Translations under genes and position numbers: made by a program
Notes under the pieces: generated by a model
What the model was told of the DNA's origin: nothing
The model's input: the letters and a program-made list of their open reading frames with translations, nothing else
Database searches by the model: none
Part shown: positions 10,489-19,797 of the stretch, in pieces
Layout: every line of letters begins with the position of its first letter
Position numbering within the stretch: the stretch's first letter is position 1
Source: an uncultured Enterobacteriaceae bacterium
Lineage (GTDB): Bacteria > Pseudomonadota > Gammaproteobacteria > Enterobacterales > Enterobacteriaceae
Length of the DNA: 43,916 nt
Assembly (NCBI GenBank): GCA_945271245.1
Contig: CALYPF010000006.1
Span: 1 to 43,916, forward strand
Direction: 5' to 3'

Positions 10489-11826
10489 TTACCAGCGCGA
10501 TTTCAACAAATTAGGCTGAATACCACCGATGGTATGCAGGTTATTGAAATCCTGTTTAATACCCGCTTCAAATTCATCGCGGAAGTATTTAATTGCGCTT
10601 TGCAGCGGCTCCACCGCGCCAGGCGCGTGGGCGCAGAACGTTTTCCCCGGCCCGAGGAAGCGGCAAAGCTGCTCCAGCGTTTCAATATCGCCAGGCTGCC
10701 CTTCACCGCGCTCCAGAGCGCGCAGAATCTTCACGCTCCACGGCAGACCATCGCGGCATGGCGTACACCAGCCGCAAGATTCGCGCGCAAAAAATTCTTC
10801 CAGATTACGCACCAGCGAGACCATATTAATTTCATGGTCAACCGCCATCGCCAGCGCCGTACCGAGACGGCTGCCCGCTTTGCCGATGCTGCCGAATTCC
10901 ATAGGTAAATCGAGGTGCGCTTCGGTCAGAAAATCAGTCCCTGCGCCCCCGGGTTGCCAGGCCTTAAATTTCAGGCCATCGCGCATACCGCCGGCATAGT
11001 CTTCCAGAATTTCACGTGCGGTAATACCGAACGGAAGTTCCCATAGCCCCGGATTTTTCACGCGGCCAGAGAAACCCATTAGCTTAGTACCGCAGTCTTC
11101 GCTGTTGGATAATCCCTTGTACCAGTCAAGGCCGTTGGCCAGGATAGCGGGCACGTTGCACAGCGTTTCTACGTTGTTCACGCAGGTGGGTTTGCCCCAC
11201 GCGCCGGAGGTGGCCGGGAATGGCGGTTTAGAGCGCGGGTTCGCGCGGCGCCCTTCCAGCGAGTTAATCAATGCGGTTTCTTCACCGCAGATATAGCGCC
11301 CGGCGCCGGTATGCACGAACAGCTCGAAATCAAAACCGGTGCCAAGAATGTTTTTACCCAGCAGCCCGGCTTGAGTTGCCTCATCGATCGCGCGACGCAG
11401 GTTAGCAGCGGCTTCAACGTATTCACCGCGCAGGAAGATGTAACCACGATATGCCTTCAAAGCAAATGCCGCGATCAGCATGCCCTCAATTAGCAAATGC
11501 GGCTGTTGTTCCATCAACAGGCGATCTTTATAGGTGCCAGGCTCCATTTCATCCGCATTGCACAGCAAGTAGCGAATATTCATGGATTCGTCTTTCGGCA
11601 TCAGGCTCCATTTCAAACCGGTTGAAAATCCTGCGCCGCCGCGGCCCTTGAGGCCTGAATCTTTTACCAGCGCCACTATTTCATCCGGCGCCATACCGCC
11701 CAGCGCTTTCTGTGCGCCGTCGTAGCCGTTTTTACTGCGATATTCATCCAGCCAGACAGGCTGCTCGTCGTCGCGCAGGCGCCAGGTCAGCGGATGGGTC
11801 TCGGCAGTACGAATAATGGTCTTCAT
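10489..11826 (-). CDS. nuoF: NADH-quinone oxidoreductase subunit F, NADH and FMN binding
   Basis: This peripheral subunit binds NADH and FMN and starts electron flow through complex I. It has 445 residues. The glycine-rich stretch GRGGAGF at residues 61-67 is the FMN/NADH-binding motif. Cluster N3 ligands are Cys351, 354, 357 and 398, all present. The start codon overlaps the nuoE stop by 4 bp. After the stop, 210-220 bp of non-coding sequence with a stem-loop precede nuoG. Confidence 0.97.
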   Translation of the reverse strand: MKTIIRTAETHPLTWRLRDDEQPVWLDEYRSKNGYDGAQKALGGMAPDEIVALVKDSGLKGRGGAGFSTGLKWSLMPKDESMNIRYLLCNADEMEPGTYKDRLLMEQQPHLLIEGMLIAAFALKAYRGYIFLRGEYVEAAANLRRAIDEATQAGLLGKNILGTGFDFELFVHTGAGRYICGEETALINSLEGRRANPRSKPPFPATSGAWGKPTCVNNVETLCNVPAILANGLDWYKGLSNSEDCGTKLMGFSGRVKNPGLWELPFGITAREILEDYAGGMRDGLKFKAWQPGGAGTDFLTEAHLDLPMEFGSIGKAGSRLGTALAMAVDHEINMVSLVRNLEEFFARESCGWCTPCRDGLPWSVKILRALERGEGQPGDIETLEQLCRFLGPGKTFCAHAPGAVEPLQSAIKYFRDEFEAGIKQDFNNLHTIGGIQPNLLKSRW

Positions 11827-12323
11827 TTATACTGCTCCAGAAGTTCAGGGATGCCGTCAGGGGTAAGATGACAATGCGTATCTTCATCAATCATCATTGT
11901 TGGCCCCTTGTCGCAATTGCCTAAACAGCAGGTGGGCAGCAGGGTAAAGCGGCCATCAAACGTCGTTTGTCCCGGTTTAATTTTCAGGTGACTTTCAATC
12001 GCTGACTGAATCCCCTGATAGCCGGTAATATGACACACTACGCTATCGCAATAGCGAATAACGTGGCGCCCTACCGGCTGGCGGAAAATTTGGCTATAGA
12101 ACGTCGCAACGCCTTCCACATCGCTGGCGGGAATACCCAGCACGTCGGCAATAGCGTGTATCGCCCCATCCGGCACCCATCCACGCTGCTTCTGAACAAT
12201 TTTCAGCGCTTCAATTGAGGCCGCGCGCGGATCCTCGTAGTGATGTTTTTCGTGCTCAATCGCTTCACGCTCTGCCGCACTCAGCTCAAAAGCCTCAGTT
12301 TGTGGTTGTTGATTCTCGTGCAT
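11823..12323 (-). CDS. nuoE: NADH-quinone oxidoreductase subunit E, [2Fe-2S]
   Basis: This thioredoxin-fold subunit (166 residues) carries the [2Fe-2S] cluster N1a near the FMN. The four ligands Cys92, Cys97, Cys133 and Cys137 are all present at the positions known from E. coli. It begins 2 bp after the nuoCD stop and overlaps nuoF by 4 bp. Confidence 0.97.
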   Translation of the reverse strand: MHENQQPQTEAFELSAAEREAIEHEKHHYEDPRAASIEALKIVQKQRGWVPDGAIHAIADVLGIPASDVEGVATFYSQIFRQPVGRHVIRYCDSVVCHITGYQGIQSAIESHLKIKPGQTTFDGRFTLLPTCCLGNCDKGPTMMIDEDTHCHLTPDGIPELLEQYK

Positions 12324-12325
12324 AG

Positions 12326-14125
12326 TTAGCGATCCACATCAGACATAACAAAATCGATACTACCCAGATAAACGATGAGATCCGATACCAGGCTACCGCG
12401 AATGACCGCCGGGATCTGCTGGAGATGCGCATAGCTCGGCGTACGAATACGCGTGCGGTAGCTCATGGTGCTGCCATCGCTGGTCAGGTAGTAACTGTTA
12501 ATACCCTTAGTTGCCTCAACCATCTGGAAAGATTCATTGGCAGGCATGACTGGCCCCCATGAAACCTGCAGGAAGTGAGTAATCAGGGTTTCAATATGCT
12601 GTAGCGTGCGCTCTTTCGGCGGCGGCGTCGTCAGTGGATGATCGGCTTTAAACGGGCCTTCCGGCATATTTTTCAAGCACTGCTCAAGAATACGCAGGCT
12701 TTGGCGCAGCTCTTCCACTTTCAGCATCAGGCGGGTATAGCAGTCGCTAACGCCCCCTCCGACCGGAACTTCAAAATCAAAGTTCTCATAACCGGAGTAA
12801 GGACGCGCTTTACGAACATCGAAATCAATACCGGTCGCACGCAGCGCGGCCCCGGTTGCTCCCCATTCCAGGGCTTCTTTTGCGCCATACGCGGCAACGC
12901 CCTGAGAGCGCCCTTTCAGGATAGTATTGCGCAGCGCGGCTTTTTCATATTCGGCAAGGCGCTTCGGCATCCAGTCAAGGAAGTCGCGCAGCAGGCGATC
13001 CCAGCCGCGCGGTAAATCGTGCGCCACGCCGCCAATGCGGAACCACGCCGGGTGCATACGGAAACCGGTAATCGCTTCCACCACGTCATACACTTTTTGG
13101 CGATCGGTAAATGCGAAGAATACCGGCGTCATCGCCCCAACGTCCTGAATGAACGTTGATATGTACAGCAAATGGCTGTTAATGCGGAATAGCTCGGAGA
13201 GCATAACGCGAATCACATTAACGCGATCGGGCACCGTAATGCCCGCCAGCTTCTCGACTGCGAGTACATAAGGCATTTCATTAACGCAGCCGCCCAGATA
13301 CTCGATGCGGTCAGTATAGGGAATGTAGCTGTGCCAGGACTGGCGTTCGCCCATTTTTTCAGCGCCGCGGTGGTGATACCCGATATCAGGTACACAGTCG
13401 ACAATCTCTTCACCGTCAAGCTGAAGAATAATGCGAAATGCCCCGTGCGCGGAGGGGTGGTTAGGTCCGAGGTTCAGGAACATGAAGTCCTCATTCTCGG
13501 TACCGCGCTGCATACCCCACTCTTCAGGTTTGAAGGTTAGCGCTTCCATTTCCAGATCTTCTTTCTGCTTGGTTAGCGTAAAGGGATCGAACTCAGTAGC
13601 GCGCGCCGGATAATCTTTTCGCAGTGGATGTCCTTCCCAGGTCGGCGGCATCAAAATGCGCGTCAAATGCGGGTGACCAGTAAACGTAATGCCAAACATT
13701 TCCCAGGTTTCACGCTCGTACCAATTGGCGTTAGGAAATAATTTGGTAAAGGTTGCGACATTTAAATCCTGTTCGGATAGAGCAACCTTCAGCATAATAT
13801 CGCGGTTACGCTCAACGGAAATCAGATGATAGAAAACGGAAAAATCCGCGGCGGGTAGCCCTTCGCGGTGAGTACGTAATCTTTCATCCATTCCGTGTAA
13901 ATCAAACAGCATGGAATAAGGTTTGGGCAGTTTTCTCAAAAACTCCCCTACCTCCAGCAACTGTTCTCTTTTCACCCAAACGACCGGAACCCCGGTGCGG
14001 GTCGCCTGAACGGTAAAAGCGTCCGGCCCAAAACGGTTACGCAGTTCGCCAATAACCGGATCGTCGAGATGATCGCGAGTTTGCCATGCCGGCAGAGTAG
14101 CGTCTTGCGCAGTTAAATCGGTCAT
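12326..14125 (-). CDS. nuoC: NADH-quinone oxidoreductase fused subunits C/D
   Basis: This single polypeptide (599 residues from this start) combines NuoC (30-kDa subunit, roughly residues 1-190) and NuoD (49-kDa subunit, the remainder). The fusion is typical of enterobacteria. The NuoD part lines the quinone site and contacts cluster N2; HPSAHG and the conserved histidine and tyrosine region are present. An ATG four codons upstream (14137) keeps the frame, but GGTGA lies 5 bp before the ATG chosen here and no Shine-Dalgarno motif precedes the other. It ends 2 bp before nuoE. Confidence 0.96.
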   Translation of the reverse strand: MTDLTAQDATLPAWQTRDHLDDPVIGELRNRFGPDAFTVQATRTGVPVVWVKREQLLEVGEFLRKLPKPYSMLFDLHGMDERLRTHREGLPAADFSVFYHLISVERNRDIMLKVALSEQDLNVATFTKLFPNANWYERETWEMFGITFTGHPHLTRILMPPTWEGHPLRKDYPARATEFDPFTLTKQKEDLEMEALTFKPEEWGMQRGTENEDFMFLNLGPNHPSAHGAFRIILQLDGEEIVDCVPDIGYHHRGAEKMGERQSWHSYIPYTDRIEYLGGCVNEMPYVLAVEKLAGITVPDRVNVIRVMLSELFRINSHLLYISTFIQDVGAMTPVFFAFTDRQKVYDVVEAITGFRMHPAWFRIGGVAHDLPRGWDRLLRDFLDWMPKRLAEYEKAALRNTILKGRSQGVAAYGAKEALEWGATGAALRATGIDFDVRKARPYSGYENFDFEVPVGGGVSDCYTRLMLKVEELRQSLRILEQCLKNMPEGPFKADHPLTTPPPKERTLQHIETLITHFLQVSWGPVMPANESFQMVEATKGINSYYLTSDGSTMSYRTRIRTPSYAHLQQIPAVIRGSLVSDLIVYLGSIDFVMSDVDR

Positions 14126-14170
14126 ATTGTTCACCATTGCAAATGGTTCTGTGCAGGCTAACGTTCATAA

Positions 14171-14200
14171 CCCCGCGCTATTAATTATTAAAATGCGGGG
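14171..14200 (-). other. Stem-loop in the nuoB-nuoCD spacer
   Basis: A 6-bp GC stem (CCCCGC at 14171-14176, GCGGGG at 14195-14200) with an AT-rich 18-nt loop lies in the gap between nuoB and nuoCD. No T run follows on the minus strand. It may affect mRNA stability between the two genes. Confidence 0.4.
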
Positions 14201-14226
14201 GAGAATTCCACGATGCTAGCCGCCAA

Positions 14227-14901
14227 TTAAATTTCGTCTGGTGTACGCAGATTTTTAACGGCGATACGTTCGCCGCGTTTACGTTCGCGTTCTGATTGCA
14301 TATTGGCGCGGTAAACGCCCTGATCGCCAACGACCCATGAGAGCGGACGGCGTTCTTTACCGATAGATTCCTGTAACAGCATCAGCGCCTGCATATAAGC
14401 CTCAGGACGCGGCGGGCAGCCTGGAATATAAACGTCTACCGGCAGGAATTTATCAACGCCCTGCACAACAGAATAAATATCGTACATGCCGCCGGAGTTA
14501 GCGCAGGCGCCCATTGAAATGACCCATTTAGGTTCCAGCATTTGGTCGTACAGGCGCTGAATAACCGGAGCCATTTTGGTAAAACAGGTTCCAGCAACCA
14601 CCATAAAATCCGCCTGACGCGGCGAAGCGCGTAATACCTCGGCGCCAAAGCGCGCGACATCGTGTACCGCGGTAAAGGAGGTAACCATTTCGACATAGCA
14701 GCAGGAGAGACCGAAGTTATACGGCCAAAGAGAGTTTTTACGCCCCCAGTTAACCATATCGTGCAGAGCGTGCTCAAGCTTGCCCATATAAACGCTACGG
14801 TGCACATGCTGCTCCAGGGGATCGGTGACAATCTCCTGTTTCTGTAAGGGGTAACGGTCATTCTCACCGTTGGGATCTATGCGGGTGAGCGTATAGTCCA
14901 T
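14227..14901 (-). CDS. nuoB: NADH-quinone oxidoreductase subunit B, [4Fe-4S] N2
   Basis: This peripheral subunit (224 residues) binds cluster N2, the last iron-sulphur cluster before quinone. The ligands are the tandem Cys67-Cys68 plus Cys133 and Cys162, all present. It starts 15 bp after nuoA. The length is four residues more than E. coli NuoB as I remember it, mainly through small N- and C-terminal differences. Confidence 0.97.
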   Translation of the reverse strand: MDYTLTRIDPNGENDRYPLQKQEIVTDPLEQHVHRSVYMGKLEHALHDMVNWGRKNSLWPYNFGLSCCYVEMVTSFTAVHDVARFGAEVLRASPRQADFMVVAGTCFTKMAPVIQRLYDQMLEPKWVISMGACANSGGMYDIYSVVQGVDKFLPVDVYIPGCPPRPEAYMQALMLLQESIGKERRPLSWVVGDQGVYRANMQSERERKRGERIAVKNLRTPDEI

Positions 14902-14916
14902 CTTATTGCCTCGCGG

Positions 14917-15363
14917 TTAGCGTTGACGGGGAGTAGTTCGCGGATCGGTTTCCGGATTCATATGCTCACGACGTGAGCGCGCAGGCGTCCAGTCCAGAGC
15001 GCCAATGCGTACCAGATAAACCAGACCGGCCAGTAGTACAAAAATAAAGATCGCGGCCTCGGCGAACCCTACCCACCCGCTTTCGCGTATGGAGGTTGAC
15101 CACGCGTACAGATACAGCGCTTCAACGTCAAAAATGACGAAGAACATCGCCACCAAATAGAACTTGGCTGAAAGACGCAGGCGCGCAGTGCCCACGGATT
15201 CGATACCTGACTCAAAAGGCGTATTTTTATGCCTTCCACGCCCGCGAGCCCCTAAAAACCAGGCGCCGGCAAGCATCAGGCAACATAAGCCAATGGCAAC
15301 AATAAGAAAGATAGCAAACGCCCAGTGGTGAGCGATGACTTCAGTGGATGTTGACATACTCAT
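14917..15363 (-). CDS. nuoA: NADH-quinone oxidoreductase subunit A
   Basis: This small inner-membrane subunit (148 residues, three helices) is the first gene of the operon. The conserved acidic segment [15 protein letters not shown] is present near residues 75-90. The start chosen (MSMSTSTEV) matches the family. It is preceded by a long leader region rather than another gene, so transcription of all nuo genes begins upstream of it. Confidence 0.97.
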   Translation of the reverse strand: MSMSTSTEVIAHHWAFAIFLIVAIGLCCLMLAGAWFLGARGRGRHKNTPFESGIESVGTARLRLSAKFYLVAMFFVIFDVEALYLYAWSTSIRESGWVGFAEAAIFIFVLLAGLVYLVRIGALDWTPARSRREHMNPETDPRTTPRQR

Positions 15364-15672
15364 TGCTTAACTCTTGTGGTGGTGCCAAAACTTCTGCCTT
15401 GTTCACCAGCAGATAAACACCACAGATTCACGGGGAGGAACAAAAAACCGCACAAAAACTGTCAGAAAGCGCTAAGACAGCCGAACGATGGGGCTTTTTA
15501 CTCCTTTCAATAACCTTTTGTCAACTTTAACAAAAGCACCAACACATTAGTTTACATGGACTCAATTTCATTAACACTTAGTGCCTCATAACATGCCCAC
15601 AGGCCGTCAGACATCAGAGTTAGGTGAATCGAGTCCATCACCGTGTGAAAGGGGCGTACCCTTTTCCATTCT

Positions 15673-15698
15673 GGCAGGAATTCAAAACTATTCCTGCC
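15673..15698. other. Perfect 9-bp hairpin in the nuo leader region
   Basis: GGCAGGAAT at 15673-15681 pairs perfectly with its complement at 15690-15698 across an 8-nt loop. It is not followed by a T run directly on either strand. It could be a leader RNA structure or a protein-binding dyad. Confidence 0.6.
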
Positions 15699-15776
15699 CC
15701 CCTGACGATCTATTTTTTTGATCTGTGACACATTTTTGTTAATTAATGAAAAAAACAAACCCAAACGCCCCGCCTT

Positions 15777-15790
15777 TTGTAACACATCAA
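15777..15790. promoter_or_regulatory. Possible FNR-type site upstream of nuo
   Basis: The minus strand reads TTGAT-N4-TACAA, matching 8 of 10 positions of the FNR consensus TTGAT-N4-ATCAA. It lies upstream of AT-rich -10-like sequence. FNR control of nuo is known in E. coli; the match alone is not proof. Confidence 0.3.
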
Positions 15791-15881
15791 TAAATAATGT
15801 TTACAACGCACGGTAACCCCGCATCTTACAGAATTATGGAGTTAACGCAGGTATCTTAAAGGTATAAAGACCATAAAAGCT

Positions 15882-15916
15882 AAAGGCACCGCCAAAGAGA
15901 TTATAGCGGTGCCTTT
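15882..15916 (-). terminator. Terminator after lrhA
   Basis: An 11-bp perfect stem (AAAGGCACCGC at 15882-15892 and its complement at 15906-15916) begins 45 bp after the lrhA stop. On the minus strand it continues as AGCTTTTATGG, a short T run. It separates lrhA from the nuo promoter region. Confidence 0.75.
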
Positions 15917-15961
15917 ACTTATCAAGGGTGGTTAAAGCGGGGGACGATGAGTACCGCTCGA

Positions 15962-16903
15962 TTATCCTTCCTCTTTATTAAGGCCGCTTGCCTCGGTTGC
16001 ACCGGAATCACCGTAATCACCGTAATAGCGCCAGGGATTATTGTCATTCTCCATCGCTTCAAAGATAGTTTTTACTACCTCATTTTCGATATCAGGATGA
16101 CGGCATAGCTGATAATGCGTTTCCGGTAGCACAGGGAGTCCATCGCTTACGCCTAACACGCGCAGCTCCGGCCCCATCATTTCTACCGGGCAAGCCGTTA
16201 TCCCTAAACCAGCTTTCACAGCGGCTTTAACAGCAGACAGTGTGGAAGCCATATAAGAGATACGCCAGCCAAGCCCCGCGGCGTTTAAATGACTCAGCAT
16301 CATTTCACGGTACGGACCCGGTTCATCAAGCAACACCAAAGGCAATGCTTCCGCCTTCTGGAACTGGTAATCCGCAGCGCAATACCACAGCGTTGGCGAA
16401 GTGCGCAGAGATACACATTCTGCGTGTGCCAATTGCGAGGTAGTGACCACTAAATCGACTTCCTGAGTATTAAGCATTTCCGGTATACGCGGGTTGCGTA
16501 ATACTCTGACATCGAGAGCCAATTTGGGATAGGCCGAACTGATCCGATTTAAGAGAAAAGGAAGTATTGTGTCAGCGGTTTCATCTGAGGCGCCTAGCGT
16601 CAGCGTCCCCTGTAGATCGTTAAACATTAGCGAACTACAGGCCTCATCATTAAAACGTAAAATTTTTCGGGCATACCCCAATAGCTGAATGCCATGCTCA
16701 GTAAGCAATTTATTGCGACCATGGCGAGCGAACAGTTCTTTGCCTATTAATTGTTCCAGGCGCTGCATTTGCTGACTGACCGCAGACTGCGTGCGACAAA
16801 CGGCAACCGCAGCAGCAGCGAAAGTATTCAGATCGGCGACTGCAACAAACGTTCTCAGCAGATCGAGGTCAAGGTTAAGTATCGGACGATTTGCATTTAT
16901 CAT
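15962..16903 (-). CDS. lrhA: LysR-type transcriptional regulator LrhA (PecT/HexA type)
   Basis: This global LysR-type regulator controls motility (flhDC), fimbriae and other functions in relatives, and belongs to the PecT/HexA group of plant pathogens. The N-terminal winged helix-turn-helix (about residues 10-70, with [17 protein letters not shown]) is nearly identical to E. coli LrhA. The effector-binding half and especially the C-terminal tail (after about residue 280) diverge. The start chosen gives the family N-terminus (MINANRP). An in-frame GTG three codons upstream (16912) has an AGGG about 10 bp before it and is a real alternative. The position next to nuo is conserved in enterobacteria. 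Confidence 0.94.
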   Translation of the reverse strand: MINANRPILNLDLDLLRTFVAVADLNTFAAAAVAVCRTQSAVSQQMQRLEQLIGKELFARHGRNKLLTEHGIQLLGYARKILRFNDEACSSLMFNDLQGTLTLGASDETADTILPFLLNRISSAYPKLALDVRVLRNPRIPEMLNTQEVDLVVTTSQLAHAECVSLRTSPTLWYCAADYQFQKAEALPLVLLDEPGPYREMMLSHLNAAGLGWRISYMASTLSAVKAAVKAGLGITACPVEMMGPELRVLGVSDGLPVLPETHYQLCRHPDIENEVVKTIFEAMENDNNPWRYYGDYGDSGATEASGLNKEEG

Positions 16904-16912
16904 AATTTTCAC

Positions 16913-17870
16913 TAGTAGGTTGCCCTACAGGGCTTACCTGGTTCTATTGCTGTATATTATCAAAGAGATAAAGAATTTTTTTGCAGCTAGCCTGAGGTGA
17001 ATAATAGCCGTCAAATAAACGGATGTGCATTGTAATTATCCCGCTGGCAATAAATCCGCAGGATTAATTCCCCGCCCTTCCGCTATAAGATGAATATTCT
17101 GACCTTTGGAGTAGCATGCGTACTTTCTGTTTTGTGCCAGCATTACTAAATAAGCAACGTATTAAGCTTAAATCGCTTCAGCAGTGATTTTTCTTAATAG
17201 CGTCCAGTGATTGATAAAGTAAAGCAACATTTAACATTGCAATTACTGTAGCATCGCATTCAGCAACATAATCGACTGTAATCGTTACCATCTCTGGCCC
17301 GCAGGGTGATACTAACCCCATGGTAAAACATAAGCTGGGATATTTTAGCGCATATTTGCATGGTTTATAAGCCTTATTGCGATTTGTCTGATCTATTTCA
17401 CTTTTAAAGCCTGAACACATAATCTTTATAAGACTTTTTTACTTAGCAAGGTATCAGGAAAATAAAGCGCCAGCGTTATCTACTCACTTATGAATAACAA
17501 TGGAATGTCAGATTTCCCTGCAAGATACCTATAGGAAAAAGACCACTCTCTGAACATTTCATTATGAAAACATCAATTTTTACTTAAGAGTAAGCATATT
17601 CTATTTGCATGTTCATAGACCTATTTAGGATTTTTCTATCTCACAATGAAATTTTCCATCAATAAAAGTGCCAGATCGTATTCATTAAATTATCAATACT
17701 GTCAATAAATGAATATTTTTACGATTCCTGACTTTGCCAAGACGTAAATTGAAAATAAATTTTCGCTTTTGCCTCCTCGTCAGCGCTTCAAAATAGGCCG
17801 CCGTAAGAGTAGAGTGGCAAAGGCGTCGCTTCCATGGTGGGAAGCCGTTACAACAAGAAAAGGTCATTCC
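16913..17870. other. Long AT-rich lrhA-alaA intergenic region
   Basis: Nearly 1 kb separates the divergent genes lrhA and alaA. It is clearly richer in A and T than its neighbours and holds no convincing gene. In E. coli lrhA has a long mRNA leader and its promoter is activated by RcsB; a partial RcsB-like box lies at 17625-17638. The region is expected to hold both promoters, but I cannot place them with certainty. Confidence 0.6.
17625..17638. promoter_or_regulatory. Possible RcsAB/RcsB-like box
   Basis: TTAGGATTTTTCTA matches about 10 of 14 positions of the RcsAB box consensus (TAAGAATATTCCTA). RcsB is known to activate lrhA in E. coli. The match is imperfect and lies about 720 bp from the lrhA start, so this is a weak call. 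Confidence 0.22.
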
Positions 17871-19085
17871 ATGTCCCCCATTGAAAAATCCAGCAAACTT
17901 GATAACGTCTGTTACGACATTCGCGGTCCGGTATTGAAAGAGGCAAAACGTCTCGAAGAAGAAGGCAATAAAGTACTCAAACTTAACATCGGTAATCCTG
18001 CGCCATTTGGATTTGAAGCACCTGATGAAATTTTAGTCGATGTCATTCGTAACCTTCCCACCGCACAGGGCTATAGCGAATCAAAAGGCCTTTATTCCGC
18101 TCGTAAAGCCATCATGCAACACTATCAGCAGCGCGGTATGCTGGATGTCACAGTCGAAGATATCTATATCGGTAACGGCGTTTCCGAATTGATTGTGCAA
18201 TCAATGCAGGCTCTTCTTAATAGCGGCGACGAAATGCTGGTTCCCGCGCCGGACTATCCGCTGTGGACCGCCGCTGTTTCGCTATCCGGGGGCAACGCCG
18301 TACATTATTTGTGCGACGAATCTTCAGACTGGTTCCCGGACCTCGATGATATCCGCGCGAAGATAACGCCACGCACGCGCGGCATTGTTATTATTAATCC
18401 TAATAACCCCACCGGTGCCGTTTATTCTAAAGAGCTTCTGCTGGATATCGTCGAGATAGCACGTGAACATAATCTGCTTATTTTCGCCGATGAAATCTAT
18501 GACAAAATCCTTTACGATGGTGCCCAGCATCACTCTATTGCCGCTCTGGCACCGGATTTACTAACCATTACCTTTAATGGCTTATCCAAAACTTATCGCG
18601 TCGCCGGATTTCGGCAGGGATGGATGGTGCTGAATGGGCCCAAAAAGCACGCTAAAAGCTATATTGAGGGGCTGGAGATGCTGGCTTCGATGCGCCTTTG
18701 CGCCAATGTTCCGGCCCAGCACGCTATTCAAACCGCGCTTGGGGGTTATCAAAGCATCAGCGAGTTTATTATGCCAGGCGGTCGCTTATATGAGCAGCGC
18801 AACCGGGCCTGGGAGCTGATTAATGAAATCCCGGGGGTAAGCTGCGTTAAACCTCGCGGCGCGCTTTATATGTTCCCGCGCATTGATGCAAAGCGGTTTA
18901 ATATTCATGACGACCAAAAGATGGTGCTGGATTTCTTGCTGCAGGAAAAAGTGCTGCTGGTGCAAGGCTCCGCCTTCAACTGGCCGTGGCCCGATCATAT
19001 CCGCATCGTCACGCTACCGCGCATGGATGATTTAGAGCTAGCGATTAGTAAATTTGGGCGGTTTTTAACCACCTATCATCAGTAA
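17871..19085 (+). CDS. alaA: Alanine aminotransferase AlaA
   Basis: This PLP-dependent glutamate-pyruvate aminotransferase makes most of the cell's alanine. From the start chosen (MSPIEKSSKL) the product has 404 residues, against 405 in E. coli. Lys240 in NGLSKTYR is the PLP-binding lysine, and the NPNNPTG motif (176-182) and DEIYD (208-212 region) are intact. The frame is open 34 codons upstream, but an AAGG motif 8 bp before 17871 and the family N-terminus favour this start. It is followed by a hairpin terminator before yfbR. Confidence 0.96.
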   Translation: MSPIEKSSKLDNVCYDIRGPVLKEAKRLEEEGNKVLKLNIGNPAPFGFEAPDEILVDVIRNLPTAQGYSESKGLYSARKAIMQHYQQRGMLDVTVEDIYIGNGVSELIVQSMQALLNSGDEMLVPAPDYPLWTAAVSLSGGNAVHYLCDESSDWFPDLDDIRAKITPRTRGIVIINPNNPTGAVYSKELLLDIVEIAREHNLLIFADEIYDKILYDGAQHHSIAALAPDLLTITFNGLSKTYRVAGFRQGWMVLNGPKKHAKSYIEGLEMLASMRLCANVPAQHAIQTALGGYQSISEFIMPGGRLYEQRNRAWELINEIPGVSCVKPRGALYMFPRIDAKRFNIHDDQKMVLDFLLQEKVLLVQGSAFNWPWPDHIRIVTLPRMDDLELAISKFGRFLTTYHQ

Positions 19086-19129
19086 TGCCATAATTAAGGT
19101 ATTACGCTCGTTTGGCCAATAATAGTTTC

Positions 19130-19152
19130 AGGGTGCCCATAAGGGGCGCCCT
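19130..19152 (+). terminator. Hairpin terminator between alaA and yfbR
   Basis: A 9-bp stem with one G-T pair (AGGGTGCCC at 19130-19138, GGGCGCCCT at 19144-19152) and a 5-nt loop is followed by the T-rich stretch CTGCTTTTCTCTT. It lies 45 bp after alaA and 28 bp before yfbR, so it may end alaA transcripts or attenuate read-through into yfbR. Confidence 0.65.
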
Positions 19153-19180
19153 CTGCTTTTCTCTTACCTGGAAAACTGCC

Positions 19181-19777
19181 ATGCAAAGCCACTTTTTCGC
19201 CCACCTGGCACGCCTGAAGCTGATTAATCGCTGGCCGCTCATGCGCAACGTGCGTACAGAAAATGTCTCGGAACATAGTCTGCAGGTTGCCATGGTAGCC
19301 CACGCGCTGGCTGCGATAAAAAATCGACTCTTTGGCGGGCAGCTTAACCCTGAGCGTATCGCGCTGATGGCCTTATATCACGATGCCAGTGAAGTATTAA
19401 CCGGAGATCTACCAACGCCGGTGAAGTACTTTAACCCTCAAATTACTCACGAATATAAAGCGATTGAAAAAATCGCCCAGCAAAAACTGATTGAGATGGT
19501 GCCGGAAGCTCTGCGAGATATCTTTGCGCCTCTTATTGACGAAGAAAGCCACAGTGAAGCAGAAACCGCCATTGTTAAGCAGGCCGATACGCTTTGTGCC
19601 TGGTTAAAATGCCTCGAAGAGCTTTCAGCAGGAAACAATGAATTCCGCCTGGCTAAAGGCCGTCTTGAAAAAACGCTGGCCGAGCGGCGCAGCGATGAAA
19701 TGGACTATTTTATGCAAGTCTTTGTTCCCAGTTTTCATCTGTCGCTGGATGAAATAAGCCAGGATACGCCGCTATGA
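19181..19777 (+). CDS. yfbR: 5'-deoxynucleotidase YfbR (HD domain)
   Basis: This HD-domain phosphohydrolase removes phosphate from deoxyribonucleoside 5'-monophosphates and helps balance nucleotide pools. It has 198 residues from the chosen start (MQSHFF), one fewer than E. coli. The metal ligands expected for the family, His32, His67, Asp68 and Asp136, are present. The frame is open 23 codons further up, through the terminator hairpin of alaA, which makes the longer form unlikely; GGAAAA lies a few bases before the chosen ATG. Confidence 0.95.
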   Translation: MQSHFFAHLARLKLINRWPLMRNVRTENVSEHSLQVAMVAHALAAIKNRLFGGQLNPERIALMALYHDASEVLTGDLPTPVKYFNPQITHEYKAIEKIAQQKLIEMVPEALRDIFAPLIDEESHSEAETAIVKQADTLCAWLKCLEELSAGNNEFRLAKGRLEKTLAERRSDEMDYFMQVFVPSFHLSLDEISQDTPL

Positions 19778-19782
19778 TGATG

Positions 19783-19796
19783 CCCCGCTCCCGGGG
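19783..19796. terminator. Hairpin between convergent yfbR and yfbS
   Basis: CCCCG at 19783-19787 pairs with CGGGG at 19792-19796 in the 20-bp gap between the two convergent stop codons. The T runs are poor on both strands, so it is only a candidate shared terminator. Confidence 0.4.
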
Positions 19797-19797
19797 T

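Larger units (their letters stand above)
15364..15881 (-). promoter_or_regulatory. nuo operon promoter and leader region
   Basis: About 520 bp without a convincing gene separate nuoA from lrhA. The nuo promoters must lie here. I see a TTGACA (with TAAAAA 18 bp downstream) about 130 bp upstream of nuoA on the minus strand, an FNR-like site at 15777-15790, and two inverted repeats (15556-15567 with 15627-15638, and 15673-15698). In E. coli the operon is regulated by ArcA, NarL, FNR and IHF; assigning such sites here is inference. Confidence 0.6.

Noticed and set aside
15552-15785. 77-codon minus-strand open frame in the nuo leader
   Set aside because: It needs a GTG start with no ribosome-binding site, overlaps the FNR-like site and inverted repeats, and resembles no protein I know.
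17178-17420. 80-codon minus-strand open frame between lrhA and alaA
   Set aside because: It lies in AT-rich DNA, has odd composition rich in Cys and Tyr, no clear ribosome-binding site, and no recognisable family.
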